This document shows, piece by piece, positions 18,704-26,748 of a stretch of 64,000 nt of DNA (position 1 is its first letter; every line of letters starts with the position of its first letter). Made by a program: the position numbers and the translations under genes. Source of the stretch: DASQPR01 sp963724705 (GTDB taxonomy: Bacteria; Actinomycetota; Actinomycetes; Mycobacteriales; Micromonosporaceae). The notes under the pieces were generated by a model. It was not told the origin of the DNA. It did not search any database and saw only the letters and a program-made list of their open reading frames with translations. The DNA lies in assembly GCA_963724705.1 (NCBI GenBank), contig CAVRVS010000006.1, positions 62,001 through 126,000 of the forward strand, in the 5' to 3' direction.

Positions 18704-20389
18704 TTACTTTCGGCGTCCGCGCCGGACCATCGTTCGCAGCTGGGCCAGGTCGAGTGCCTCGCGTCGCTGCCAAACGACCACCGCGTAGACGACGAGGCCG
18801 ACGACGAATCCGATCGCGTCGGCGACCGGACGATCGCCGAAGGTCGCCCGACCGAGCATCGGCACCCCGGCGAAACAGACCGCGGCGGCGACCATCGCCG
18901 TTGCGCCGGCCCGCGAAATCGGATAGAGCCGGTAGCGTCGGTACAAGGTGGCCAGCGGCACCAGGTTATTGAACAGGAGCGCGCCGGCCCAGCCGATGGC
19001 GGCACCGAGCGGCCCGAGATGCGGGACCAACAGCACATCGAGGACGATGTCGATGACCAGCGCGGCGCCGGTCTGCAGCAACGTCACGCCGGTGTTGCCG
19101 GCCATCTCGAGCACCATCGAGACCATGCCGCAGGCGGTCGCGACGAGCATGGTGAGCGCCAGTACGACGCCGACCGTCTGTGCGCTCGCGTACCCGCCGC
19201 CGAAGATCGCCATCAACCGGCCGGCGAACACGGCCCAAGTCAGGTAGAAGGGCCAGATCATCAAAATGAGCCACGTGGTCGTCAGCTGATAGAGGCGGTT
19301 CGCGTCGGCGGTGCGGCCGACCGACAGGAGCGCCCCGAACCGATGCTGGACGGCCACCGACAGCGCGTTGGCCGCGGTCTGCCCGACCACGAGGAATCGC
19401 GTGGCGGCCGTGTAAAGGGCGGCATCCGACGCGCCGCGGATCGCGGCCACGATGATCACGTCGAGCCGCTGGAGGGCCAGGCTCATGAGCGTCGTGCCGG
19501 CTCGTGGTGCGCTGAAGCGCCAGAACCCGGACCAGTCGGCCGCCGACGTCGCCCGGGGCGCCTGCCCGTCGCGCCGCTCGGCCCGGCGTCGCATCTCCGC
19601 GAGCCAGGGAACCATGACGATCGCAGTCAGTGCGAACGGCGCCGCGTACGTTGCCGCGAGCCCGACCCACGCCGTCTCGCCGAGCAGCAGCACGACCGCG
19701 ACCGCACCGACCATCTGTAGCAGGGGCCGGAGCATCCGGTCGAAGAGGATGTACGGCCGGGTCCGGCCGAGCCCGCGCGCCCCGGCCTCGGCCACCGTGG
19801 TCAGGACGGCGAACGGCAGGCACAGCCCGAATATCCGGATCGCGGTGACGGTGGCCGAAGTCTCGGCGGCGAACAGTTCCCGCGCGAGCCACGGCGCCGC
19901 GAACCAGGTGACGACCAGAAGCAGTCCGCTGATGGCGAGCGGCGGCGCGTACGCCACGCGCATCGCCGCCCGGACGCGGCTCGTTTCATGGCGGGCGCGG
20001 AGCGAGGCGATCGTATAGACCGCGCCCGTGTCGGCGCCGAGGCGAGCGGCCGCGCACAGGATCAAGAAGATCGACGTCAGCGTGAAGTACGCGCCCGCGA
20101 CTTCCTTGTCGGCGTTGCGGGTAACGACGATCGTGAGTCCGACGGTGGTCACCACCGACACGGCCGCGCCGACCAGATTCAGCGCACCGGCGCGCGCAAT
20201 CTTGCCGACGTCGAGCGTGCCGGCCGAACCAAGCGCCGCGGCCGAACCGGGCGTCCGGGCCGAACCGGGCGTCCGGGCCGATCCGGCGAGCGTCCGGCTC
20301 GCATCCGGCACTGCCGCCCCGTCGTCAGTGTGTGAGGTGGCGGCGTCCGGCTCCGCGCCGGACGCGGCGTTGCGCGCGTCGAGTGACAC
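18704..20389 (-). CDS. MOP/Wzx-type polysaccharide flippase
   Basis: 561 residues with about 12-14 hydrophobic helices starting near residue 70 (ALNLVGAAVSVVTTVGLTIVV). This is typical of MATE-like oligosaccharide-lipid flippases of the MOP superfamily, which move lipid-linked repeat units across the membrane. The first 65 residues are low-complexity (PGSARTPGSA repeats). GTG 20389 is chosen because it follows the sulfotransferase stop by one base; upstream extension would only read the sulfotransferase gene in another frame. Part of the minus-strand run polymerase, kinase, sulfotransferase, flippase, GH26, WecB. Confidence 0.88.
   Translation of the reverse strand: MSLDARNAASGAEPDAATSHTDDGAAVPDASRTLAGSARTPGSARTPGSAAALGSAGTLDVGKIARAGALNLVGAAVSVVTTVGLTIVVTRNADKEVAGAYFTLTSIFLILCAAARLGADTGAVYTIASLRARHETSRVRAAMRVAYAPPLAISGLLLVVTWFAAPWLARELFAAETSATVTAIRIFGLCLPFAVLTTVAEAGARGLGRTRPYILFDRMLRPLLQMVGAVAVVLLLGETAWVGLAATYAAPFALTAIVMVPWLAEMRRRAERRDGQAPRATSAADWSGFWRFSAPRAGTTLMSLALQRLDVIIVAAIRGASDAALYTAATRFLVVGQTAANALSVAVQHRFGALLSVGRTADANRLYQLTTTWLILMIWPFYLTWAVFAGRLMAIFGGGYASAQTVGVVLALTMLVATACGMVSMVLEMAGNTGVTLLQTGAALVIDIVLDVLLVPHLGPLGAAIGWAGALLFNNLVPLATLYRRYRLYPISRAGATAMVAAAVCFAGVPMLGRATFGDRPVADAIGFVVGLVVYAVVVWQRREALDLAQLRTMVRRGRRK
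20226..20297. repeat. 18-base tandem repeat in the flippase N-terminus
   Basis: Three to four copies of GAACCGGGCGTCCGGGCC, two identical (20244-20261, 20262-20279) and diverged copies on both sides. It encodes the SARTPG repeats of the flippase's cytoplasmic N-terminal tail. Copy number could vary without breaking the frame. Confidence 0.75.
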
Positions 20390-20390
20390 G

Positions 20391-21395
20391 TCAGGCGAGC
20401 CCGCCGGGCGGCGGTCGATCGGCCGCAAGCTGGTCGTTCGACGATCGCGGCGACGGCACCTCCGATACCTGCGCACAGCCCGCAGGCAACTCCGGTGCCT
20501 GCGCACCGTGCGCCCCACGCGTTGATCCGTCGCGGCACCAGCTCGGCGTCCAGCCGAGCCAGTCGACGAGCCGCTTGTCGTACGGCGCGTAGCGTTCCCG
20601 CAACCGCGCCTCGAGCTCGGGCGACATCGTCGAGCGCGGCCTGGCGTTGTGGCGGTCGTGGGTGACGTCCGGTGCATCCGGGATGCCAAGGAATGCGCAC
20701 AGCTGCGCGAACACCGGTTTCGGATCGGCGAAGTAATCGGCGCTGTCGAGCACTATCAAGCGGTCACGGCCGACCGCGGTCTCGAGAGTGAGCAGCTGGT
20801 CAATGTACTCACCCCGACCCGCGTGCGCGAGGTGTTGCATCGCGTGGCTGCCGTACGCCGGATCGGCCAGCAGTTTCTCGCGCTCGCCGGCCAGTCGGGA
20901 CGGCTCGAGTTCGAGAGCCCGCTCGAACGGTTCGGTCTCGAAGCCGCGGGCGAATTCGTGCGCGTGGCCGGAGTACGCGCGCTCGACCGGATCGCGGAGC
21001 AGGACGACGAGCTTGACTCCGGGAACGTCGGCGGCGATCCGACCGGGCACGGCCGGGTGCCACATGTAATACGGGCTGGCCTCGCCGGTGATGACCGGCG
21101 CTCCGATCCGGCGGGACCGCGCTTCGAGCTGTGTACGGCGCGGAAAGTGACCGAGATACCAGCTCTGGCCGTTGCCGTACGCCACGTCGAAGTAGTGAAC
21201 GCCCTTGCGCATCCGCGGCGGCATGAACGACGGATGCTGGAGAAGTGCCTTGAAGAGGGAGGTTGTGCCGCCACGTTGCGCCCCGACGATCAGGAACGAC
21301 GGCATCGCGCGCTGATCCGCGGTCAACGATCCGACCAGCCGGGCCGCCCGGCCCGCGTTGTAGGAGACCATCGTCCGCACCGCACTACGACTCAT
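20391..21395 (-). CDS. PAPS-dependent sulfotransferase
   Basis: 334 residues. The 5'-phosphosulfate loop VGAQRGGTTSLFKALLQHP and the 3'-phosphate motif LLRDPVERAYSGHAHEF identify a PAPS sulfotransferase of the heparan/NodH-like group; a catalytic-type His is present in EKGVHYF-like KGVHYFDV. In this locus it probably sulfates a sugar of the exopolysaccharide or a glycolipid precursor. ATG 21395 overlaps the upstream gene's TGA (ATGA), with GAGAGG in front. A homologous but distinct sulfotransferase lies at 24713. No PAPS-making genes are in the window. Confidence 0.87.
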   Translation of the reverse strand: MSRSAVRTMVSYNAGRAARLVGSLTADQRAMPSFLIVGAQRGGTTSLFKALLQHPSFMPPRMRKGVHYFDVAYGNGQSWYLGHFPRRTQLEARSRRIGAPVITGEASPYYMWHPAVPGRIAADVPGVKLVVLLRDPVERAYSGHAHEFARGFETEPFERALELEPSRLAGEREKLLADPAYGSHAMQHLAHAGRGEYIDQLLTLETAVGRDRLIVLDSADYFADPKPVFAQLCAFLGIPDAPDVTHDRHNARPRSTMSPELEARLRERYAPYDKRLVDWLGWTPSWCRDGSTRGAHGAQAPELPAGCAQVSEVPSPRSSNDQLAADRPPPGGLA

Positions 21396-22639
21396 CGCTG
21401 CCTCTCTTGTGGCCCTGGCTGGCCGGTCACCGTTGTCGCCTCCGGTCCGCTGGCAATGGCCGCCAGGGCCGGCACCAGCCATTCCGAGACCCGGCCGAGC
21501 TTAGACGTGGTGCGGTCGAGCCGGTCGGTCAGGAACCGCGTGGCGATCTCGGCCGCGTAGAGCGTCCACACCGCGGGCGCGGCCGCCGGCGGCACGCCGA
21601 ACGGCGCGAGCAGTTCGGCGCTGCGATCCCGCACGGTGGCGGTCGCGTCGGCCGCAGTCCAGGTCGGCGTACCCATCGCGCGGTTGAAGTGAAAGTGGAG
21701 GGCGTCGAAGCCGACCGGCACGCCGTCGGCGAATCGCTCCCAGTCCCACAACAGCACTGTGTCGTCGCGGACAGCCATGTTGCCGTCGGTCCAGTCACCG
21801 TGCCACGCGCCGACCGGGATCGCGAGGCCGCTATGGCGTACCCGGTCCAGCGCGGCCAGCAGCGACCCGACGTGCGGGCTCGGGTCGAGGGCCCGTACGC
21901 GTCCGGCCAGATCGGTCAGGTAGTCGTCGAGTGCCTCGCTATCGGTGCGTACGCCGCCGAACCCGGCCACGGCCCGCATGGCGGCGATCCGTGCCGTCTC
22001 GACCGCGCCAGCGGCGGCCGGTTCGGGTCTCCAGACGGGCAGCGCGTCGACGACCATCAACTCCGTGTCGGCGTGCCACTGGCCGGCGTACCGCACGCGC
22101 GGTGCCCGTACCGGCCCCAGATCTTGGTCTTCCAACCGGGTCAATACCGCGACCTCACGGCGGACCAGTTCCCGAGTGAGCGCATTGACGCCGACCTTGG
22201 CGAAGGCGACGCACATCCCCGAGGCGTCGAGCAGTTGCAGCACGGGCTTCCGGTTCGCCCGGTCGGGACCGAACCGCATGGACACGCGGACATCGGTGTT
22301 CAAGACCGCGGCCAGGCGAGCCGAAAGGCGCCCCGGGCCGTCCACCGTTACCGTGTCGCGGAAAATCAGATCGCCGACGCTGCGCCGGCCGACACCGAGC
22401 GAGAACAAGCCGGCGAGCACCGCCTGACGCAGCCGCGCCCGCCGGGACGTGGCCACGATCGCGTGTCGTACGGCGACGGCCGCGACCCGCCGGTCACCCC
22501 GCGGCACGAGCAGACGCGGTGACCGTACCGATGGGATGACCGTGTAGTACTCGGGAGCCGAGCGCGGGGCCGGAGTCGTCGACAATGCGTCCGTTCCGCC
22601 AAGCACCCGAGCCGCCATGACGAGGTCGGGATGGCTCAT
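21392..22639 (-). CDS. APH-fold phosphotransferase in the polysaccharide operon
   Basis: 415 residues. The C-terminal half has the aminoglycoside phosphotransferase/choline kinase catalytic motifs: Brenner-type GAWHGDWTDGNM (about residue 275) and the metal-binding LLWDWERF (about 300). The N-terminal 150 residues (GRRSVGDLIFRDTVTV, then ADRANRKPVLQLL-type strands) form a variant ATP-binding lobe. Starts with ATG overlapping the polymerase stop (ATGA) and ends overlapping the sulfotransferase start, so all three are translationally coupled. The context suggests a sugar, lipid or polymer-modifying kinase rather than antibiotic resistance; the substrate is unknown. Confidence 0.8.
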   Translation of the reverse strand: MSHPDLVMAARVLGGTDALSTTPAPRSAPEYYTVIPSVRSPRLLVPRGDRRVAAVAVRHAIVATSRRARLRQAVLAGLFSLGVGRRSVGDLIFRDTVTVDGPGRLSARLAAVLNTDVRVSMRFGPDRANRKPVLQLLDASGMCVAFAKVGVNALTRELVRREVAVLTRLEDQDLGPVRAPRVRYAGQWHADTELMVVDALPVWRPEPAAAGAVETARIAAMRAVAGFGGVRTDSEALDDYLTDLAGRVRALDPSPHVGSLLAALDRVRHSGLAIPVGAWHGDWTDGNMAVRDDTVLLWDWERFADGVPVGFDALHFHFNRAMGTPTWTAADATATVRDRSAELLAPFGVPPAAAPAVWTLYAAEIATRFLTDRLDRTTSKLGRVSEWLVPALAAIASGPEATTVTGQPGPQERQR

Positions 22640-24306
22640 GCGCGCCGCTGCTCCACGCCGGGCCGGCGCATCGGCGGACTATCCGGGCCGCGCCAACCGA
22701 GTCCGGCGGGTTGCGCACTTGGTAGGCGACGGTCCATACCGCTTGGGGGCGTTGGGCCAAGGTCCGTGACCGCCGAGCGCTGTTCGAGGCTGTCACGCCA
22801 CCAGAGCCCCATGCCGACAAACATGATCACCAACGGGAGGTCGGTGGCCGGATAGACCGTCATGAACCACAACGCCAACGGCACCATCATCAGTCCAGCC
22901 GTGCCGACCGGAGTGATGTCGCGTCTATATCGCCAGGCGAAGCGGGCAAAGAACAGCACGTAGAGACCCGCTCCGGCAAATCCTTCGGTGATCAGCAACA
23001 GCCACATCTGGCCGTCCCCGCCGATCGTCAGATTGCCGCATTGCGGGCAATTCGGCGTTGGGCCGATGGCGATGGAACGCCGGCTTCCGATCACACCCGA
23101 CTGCCCACCGAATCCGATGAGCGGCGATGCCTTCGCTGCGTTCACCGCTGCGACGTTGATGTTGGCGCGGCCATCGTTGGAGTGCGGATGACTGATCCGG
23201 TCGGTGATCACCGTGGACAGTGGGGTCGTCAGGAAAATGATCGCGGCGACCGCGCCGACCCCGACGACGATCGCCACCTGCGGCCCACGACCGGTCTGCG
23301 CCAGGCGGATCAGCAGCAGGACGAACAGCACACCCAGCCCGATCCACATTCCGCGGTTGAGCGAGTAGACGGTGGGAACGATGGCGATCACCAGAACCGC
23401 GATGCCGCTCACGCGCCAGCCCAGTGTGCGTTTGCCGCGGATGATCGCCAGGACGAACCACGGAACGAGCAGGACCATGCACTCGCCCCACGTGTTCGTG
23501 TAGGTCAAGGGGAACTCCGGCCGCGGCGCACTCGCGCCGATGATGTCCTGGTTCTGGGCGAGGTTCAGGGTCACGAGGTTGCTGATGAAGCCGTTCGATC
23601 GAAGGCTGCCCGGCAATAAGTGACCGACGGGCGTCAACACATCCACGCCGCCGAAGAGCATGCCGGCCACACCGCCGAGCGTGCAGGTGACGAACAGGGC
23701 GCCGAGCATTTTGACGACGCGGGACGTCGGCAGTTCACGCTCGGTCAGGTTGCCGACGTAGAGCAGGATGATGCCGGCGGCGATGTAGTCGGCCAGCCGC
23801 AGGCCCCAGGCCAGATATCGATTGAGGCTCGCGACCGGTGGAACGGCACCGGGCGGTGTCGCATTGATCATGATGACGCTGAGCAGGCCGATGATGATCA
23901 ACAGCACCCATAGGCTCGCACCCGCCGGGAAACGCAGGCGTCGCCGGCGGTAGAGCTCGAGCGCCATCGGAATGGCCAGCAGCGGCACGATGACCAGCAC
24001 GACACCGAGGACGCGCCAGATCGGGTAGCCGACCAGCAACGCAAACAAGGCCCAATCCCGCGCCGGCCGGTGCTGTTGCGGATCGATGTGGTGAAAGACC
24101 GGACCGACCATGGGTACGGCGGCGACGGCTGACTCGGGCGGTCGGGCAACCGCTCGTACGGTCGCTGCGGGGGTCCGCCGGTCCGGCCACCGGCGCGGCC
24201 GGCCGATGGTACCGAGTTGTCCCGGCACGGCGGGTTGTCTCGGCGCATCCGGCCACCGGGGCGGTGCCGCGCTCGTCAGTCCGGGACGGGTTGCGGGATC
24301 CGTCAC
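22636..24306 (-). CDS. O-antigen ligase/Wzy-like polysaccharide polymerase
   Basis: 556 residues, about ten to twelve transmembrane helices between residues 83 and 500, flanked by a Pro/Arg-rich N-terminal tail. The large periplasmic-type loop after TYTNTWGECMVLLVPW and the region NRGMWIGLGVLFVLLLIRL with IGFGGQSGV resemble the O-antigen ligase/Wzy_C superfamily, which polymerises or ligates lipid-linked glycans outside the membrane. A CPQCGN motif in the big loop is unusual. First gene of the minus-strand block, divergent from the second sulfotransferase across about 400 bases. Start ATG 24306. Confidence 0.82.
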   Translation of the reverse strand: MTDPATRPGLTSAAPPRWPDAPRQPAVPGQLGTIGRPRRWPDRRTPAATVRAVARPPESAVAAVPMVGPVFHHIDPQQHRPARDWALFALLVGYPIWRVLGVVLVIVPLLAIPMALELYRRRRLRFPAGASLWVLLIIIGLLSVIMINATPPGAVPPVASLNRYLAWGLRLADYIAAGIILLYVGNLTERELPTSRVVKMLGALFVTCTLGGVAGMLFGGVDVLTPVGHLLPGSLRSNGFISNLVTLNLAQNQDIIGASAPRPEFPLTYTNTWGECMVLLVPWFVLAIIRGKRTLGWRVSGIAVLVIAIVPTVYSLNRGMWIGLGVLFVLLLIRLAQTGRGPQVAIVVGVGAVAAIIFLTTPLSTVITDRISHPHSNDGRANINVAAVNAAKASPLIGFGGQSGVIGSRRSIAIGPTPNCPQCGNLTIGGDGQMWLLLITEGFAGAGLYVLFFARFAWRYRRDITPVGTAGLMMVPLALWFMTVYPATDLPLVIMFVGMGLWWRDSLEQRSAVTDLGPTPPSGMDRRLPSAQPAGLGWRGPDSPPMRRPGVEQRRA

Positions 24307-24576
24307 CGCGACACCCTCGGGTGCCCGATTACGAATCGCCGGAACGCCATGTCATCCTCTCGGCCCGCAGTCTTGATGCCCACCGGTGCATGGCGCAGCC
24401 GCGGCAACGAGCACGTTTGACGGACACTACCGACCGCGACGGTGCCGTGGGCACAGCCACGACGGACATGCGACAGGATCGTGCAGACTCTAGCTGCCTG
24501 TCGTTCACCGCGCTACCGTCTGACGCCGCCCGCCCCGACCGACCGGACGGCCGCTATCCGCGAGCGCGGCGGCGTT

Positions 24577-24605
24577 ATGACAGCCGATTACCGCCTGGCT
24601 ATACT
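24577..24605 (+). promoter_or_regulatory. Sigma-70-type promoter for the sulfotransferase-GT2 pair
   Basis: ATGACA (24577-24582), 17-base spacer, TATACT (24600-24605): close to the housekeeping consensus TTGACA/TATAAT and rare in such GC-rich DNA. Transcription would start about 24612, giving a leader of about 100 bases that contains the inverted and direct repeats at 24622-24688. Confidence 0.6.
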
Positions 24606-24621
24606 CGCGCGTCGGGCAGTT

Positions 24622-24688
24622 CGTGACTGACCACGCGCAGCCATGTAACTGCCCGTGGTCGGTCACGTAATCGCCCTGGTCGGTCACG
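24622..24688 (+). repeat. Three-copy TGGTCGGTCACG motif in the sulfotransferase leader
   Basis: One inverted copy, CGTGACTGACCACG (24622-24635), and two direct copies, CGTGGTCGGTCACG (24654-24667) and CTGGTCGGTCACG (24676-24688). The first and second can form a 14-base stem (one G-U or mismatch) with an 18-base loop. The first and third could pair instead, giving alternative structures. It lies between the -10 and the ribosome site, so it may act as RNA switch or as a protein-binding operator array. Confidence 0.6.
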
Positions 24689-24712
24689 CGACGAACGTGC
24701 CCGAGGAATGAG

Positions 24713-25726
24713 GTGACCGTGTCACGAGCGCGCCGTGGCGACGTGTCGGCAGACGACCCGGCGCCCGTGCGGGTGCTCTTCATCGGTGGCTGGGGGCGTA
24801 GCGGCTCGACATTGGTCGAACGCTTGTTGGCCGAAATGCCGGATGTGGTCGGCGCCGGCGAGGTAACCCACCTATGGCGGCGTGCGCTCGCCGACAACCA
24901 GCCCTGCGCCTGTGGCGCCGCCTTCGACGCGTGCCCCTTCTGGATCTCGGTCGGCAAGGCCGCCTTCGACGGATGGGACAACGTCGACGCCGACGAAGTC
25001 CTTGCCCTGGCCCGGCGGGTCGATCGGACGCGCTACGTCCCCCGCCTCGCGCTTCCGACGCGCGTCACGCGCCGTCGGAAGGACTTGCTGCGGTACGGCG
25101 AGCTGTACCGCCGCATCTACGCCGGCATCGCCGAGGTCACCGGCGCTCGCGTGATCGTGGACTCCGGGAAGCACGCGTCCCAGGCCTTCGCGTTGCGGCA
25201 TCACCCGGGTATCGACCTGCGGGTCCTGCACCTCGTCCGGGATGGCCGGGGCGTCGCGTACTCGTGGAGCAAGGAGTCCTCGTACGGCTCGCCCGACGGG
25301 TCGAAGTCGTCCGACTCGTACATGCCCCAATACTCAGTAGTCACATCAAGCGCGCTGTGGACCGCGCACAATGCACTGTTCGACCTGCTGGCCGCGACTG
25401 GAGCACGCCGGCTGCGGTTGCGGTACGAGCGTTTCGTCGCCGACCCGGCCGGCCATCTCGCGACCGTACGGGCGTGGCTCGGGCTGCCGCCGGACCGGCC
25501 GGACTTCCTCCGCCGGGACGGCAATGCGACGGTCGCCGAACTCGGCCCGATCCACTCGGTCGCCGGCAACCCGATGCGCTTCCAATCCGGCGCGGTCCGG
25601 CTTCGCGTCGACTCCGCCTGGCGGACCGCCATGCCGGCCGGACGGCGCCGTCTCGTCACGTTACTGACCTGGCCGGGGCGCGCCCGTCACGGCTACCTGG
25701 ATCGCCGCTGGAGGAGCCGGACATGA
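24713..25726 (+). CDS. Sulfotransferase family protein
   Basis: 337 residues. VLFIGGWGRSGSTLVERLLAEMP is the 5'-phosphosulfate loop and VLHLVRDGRGVAYSWSKE the 3'-phosphate motif, both typical of PAPS sulfotransferases. A CACGAAFDACPFW cysteine cluster lies near residue 65. It is only distantly like the sulfotransferase at 20391, so it probably acts on a different acceptor. GTG 24713 and GTG 24719 are both preceded by GAGG at reasonable spacing. Its TGA overlaps the ATG of the glycosyltransferase that follows, so they form a coupled pair transcribed away from the polymerase block. Confidence 0.86.
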   Translation: MTVSRARRGDVSADDPAPVRVLFIGGWGRSGSTLVERLLAEMPDVVGAGEVTHLWRRALADNQPCACGAAFDACPFWISVGKAAFDGWDNVDADEVLALARRVDRTRYVPRLALPTRVTRRRKDLLRYGELYRRIYAGIAEVTGARVIVDSGKHASQAFALRHHPGIDLRVLHLVRDGRGVAYSWSKESSYGSPDGSKSSDSYMPQYSVVTSSALWTAHNALFDLLAATGARRLRLRYERFVADPAGHLATVRAWLGLPPDRPDFLRRDGNATVAELGPIHSVAGNPMRFQSGAVRLRVDSAWRTAMPAGRRRLVTLLTWPGRARHGYLDRRWRSRT

Positions 25727-26748
25727 AGCCGTCGGTATCGGCGGTCGTTCCCACCCGGGATCGGCCCGAATTGTTGCGCCTCGCGATCGACGCGATCCGC
25801 TCCCAGGAGTACGACGGCGTCGTCGAGGTCATCGTCGTCTACGACCAGAGCGAGCCGAACATGGCGCTCGAGTCGGATGACCCGATGCGGCCCGTCCGCG
25901 TCATCCGCAATACGCGCACGCCCGGCCTGGCCGGCACGCGCAACTCCGGCGCACTCGCTTCGACCAGCGACTTCGTCGGCAACTGCGATGACGACGACCA
26001 GTGGTTGCCGGGTAAGCTCGCGGCCCAGATCGCCGCGTTCGACAAGGCGCCCGAGGCTGAGCTGTGTGGCACCGGTGTCCGGCTGGTCTACGAGGGTCAT
26101 CCCACCGATCGCGTGTTCGCCGGCGACCGGGTCGTGCTCGCGAACCTGCTGCGGAGTCGCCTGCAGGAGTTGCACCCGTCGTCGTTCCTCTTCCGCCGCG
26201 AGGCGCTGGTGGGCGGCATCGGACTCGTGAGCGAGGATTCGTGTGGCGAGTCCGAGGACTACGACATGCTGCTTCGGGTCGCTCGCCGTGGGCCGATCCT
26301 GAACGTACCGGCCGTGTACGTGTCGGCGCTGCGCCACCGCGGTTCGTACTTCAGCGCGAAGTGGTCGTCGAAGATTCAGGATTCGCAGATGATCCTGGCG
26401 AAGTTCCCGGAGTTCGACGGCGACCCCCGGGGCAAGGCCCGCATCACCGGCCAGATCGCGTTCGCCCACGCCGCCCTCGGTGAACGTCGCGCGGCCCTCC
26501 GTTGGGCCGGCCAGACGATCCGGCTGAGCCCGGTCGAGGCCCGGGGCTACCTGGCGATGCTGGTGGCCAGCCGCCTCGTACCGCCGGCCGCCGTTGCATA
26601 CGGGCCTCAACCGGTTCGGGCGGGGCATCTGAGGCTTCGGGCCGGCATCTGGGCCGGGGCTCAGCGCTTGCACATGGCGCGCCAGGCGGCCTGGCTCGGC
26701 GCGTCGGAGAGCAGGAAGTTGTTGTTCGCGTCGCCGCCGACGTCGTAA
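25723..26748 (+). CDS. Family 2 glycosyltransferase
   Basis: 341 residues, GT-A fold. SAVVPTRDRPELLRLAIDAI is the nucleotide-binding start, and NCDDDDQWLPGK carries the DxD metal site. HPSSFLFRREAL and SEDYDMLLRVARRG are acceptor-side blocks. It likely adds one sugar to the lipid-linked repeat unit at the cytoplasmic face. ATG 25723 overlaps the sulfotransferase stop and has GAGGAG upstream. Its last 29 codons overlap the convergent GH26-like gene, whose stop is at 26661. The overlapping tail has no family similarity I can recognise, so a small indel near 26600-26660 may have removed the true stop. Confidence 0.87.
   Translation: MKPSVSAVVPTRDRPELLRLAIDAIRSQEYDGVVEVIVVYDQSEPNMALESDDPMRPVRVIRNTRTPGLAGTRNSGALASTSDFVGNCDDDDQWLPGKLAAQIAAFDKAPEAELCGTGVRLVYEGHPTDRVFAGDRVVLANLLRSRLQELHPSSFLFRREALVGGIGLVSEDSCGESEDYDMLLRVARRGPILNVPAVYVSALRHRGSYFSAKWSSKIQDSQMILAKFPEFDGDPRGKARITGQIAFAHAALGERRAALRWAGQTIRLSPVEARGYLAMLVASRLVPPAAVAYGPQPVRAGHLRLRAGIWAGAQRLHMARQAAWLGASESRKLLFASPPTS

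Larger units (their letters stand above)
24307..24712. other. Divergent intergenic region of the polysaccharide locus
   Basis: About 400 bases without a gene between the polymerase (minus) and sulfotransferase (plus) genes. Its right third holds the plus-strand promoter and repeats listed separately. The left part shows no clear gene or strong hairpin; the minus-strand promoter must be here but I cannot place it. Confidence 0.6.

Noticed and set aside
20391..20689. Longer N-terminus for the flippase starting at 20689
   Set aside because: The extension reads the sulfotransferase gene in another frame and is arginine-rich without helices.
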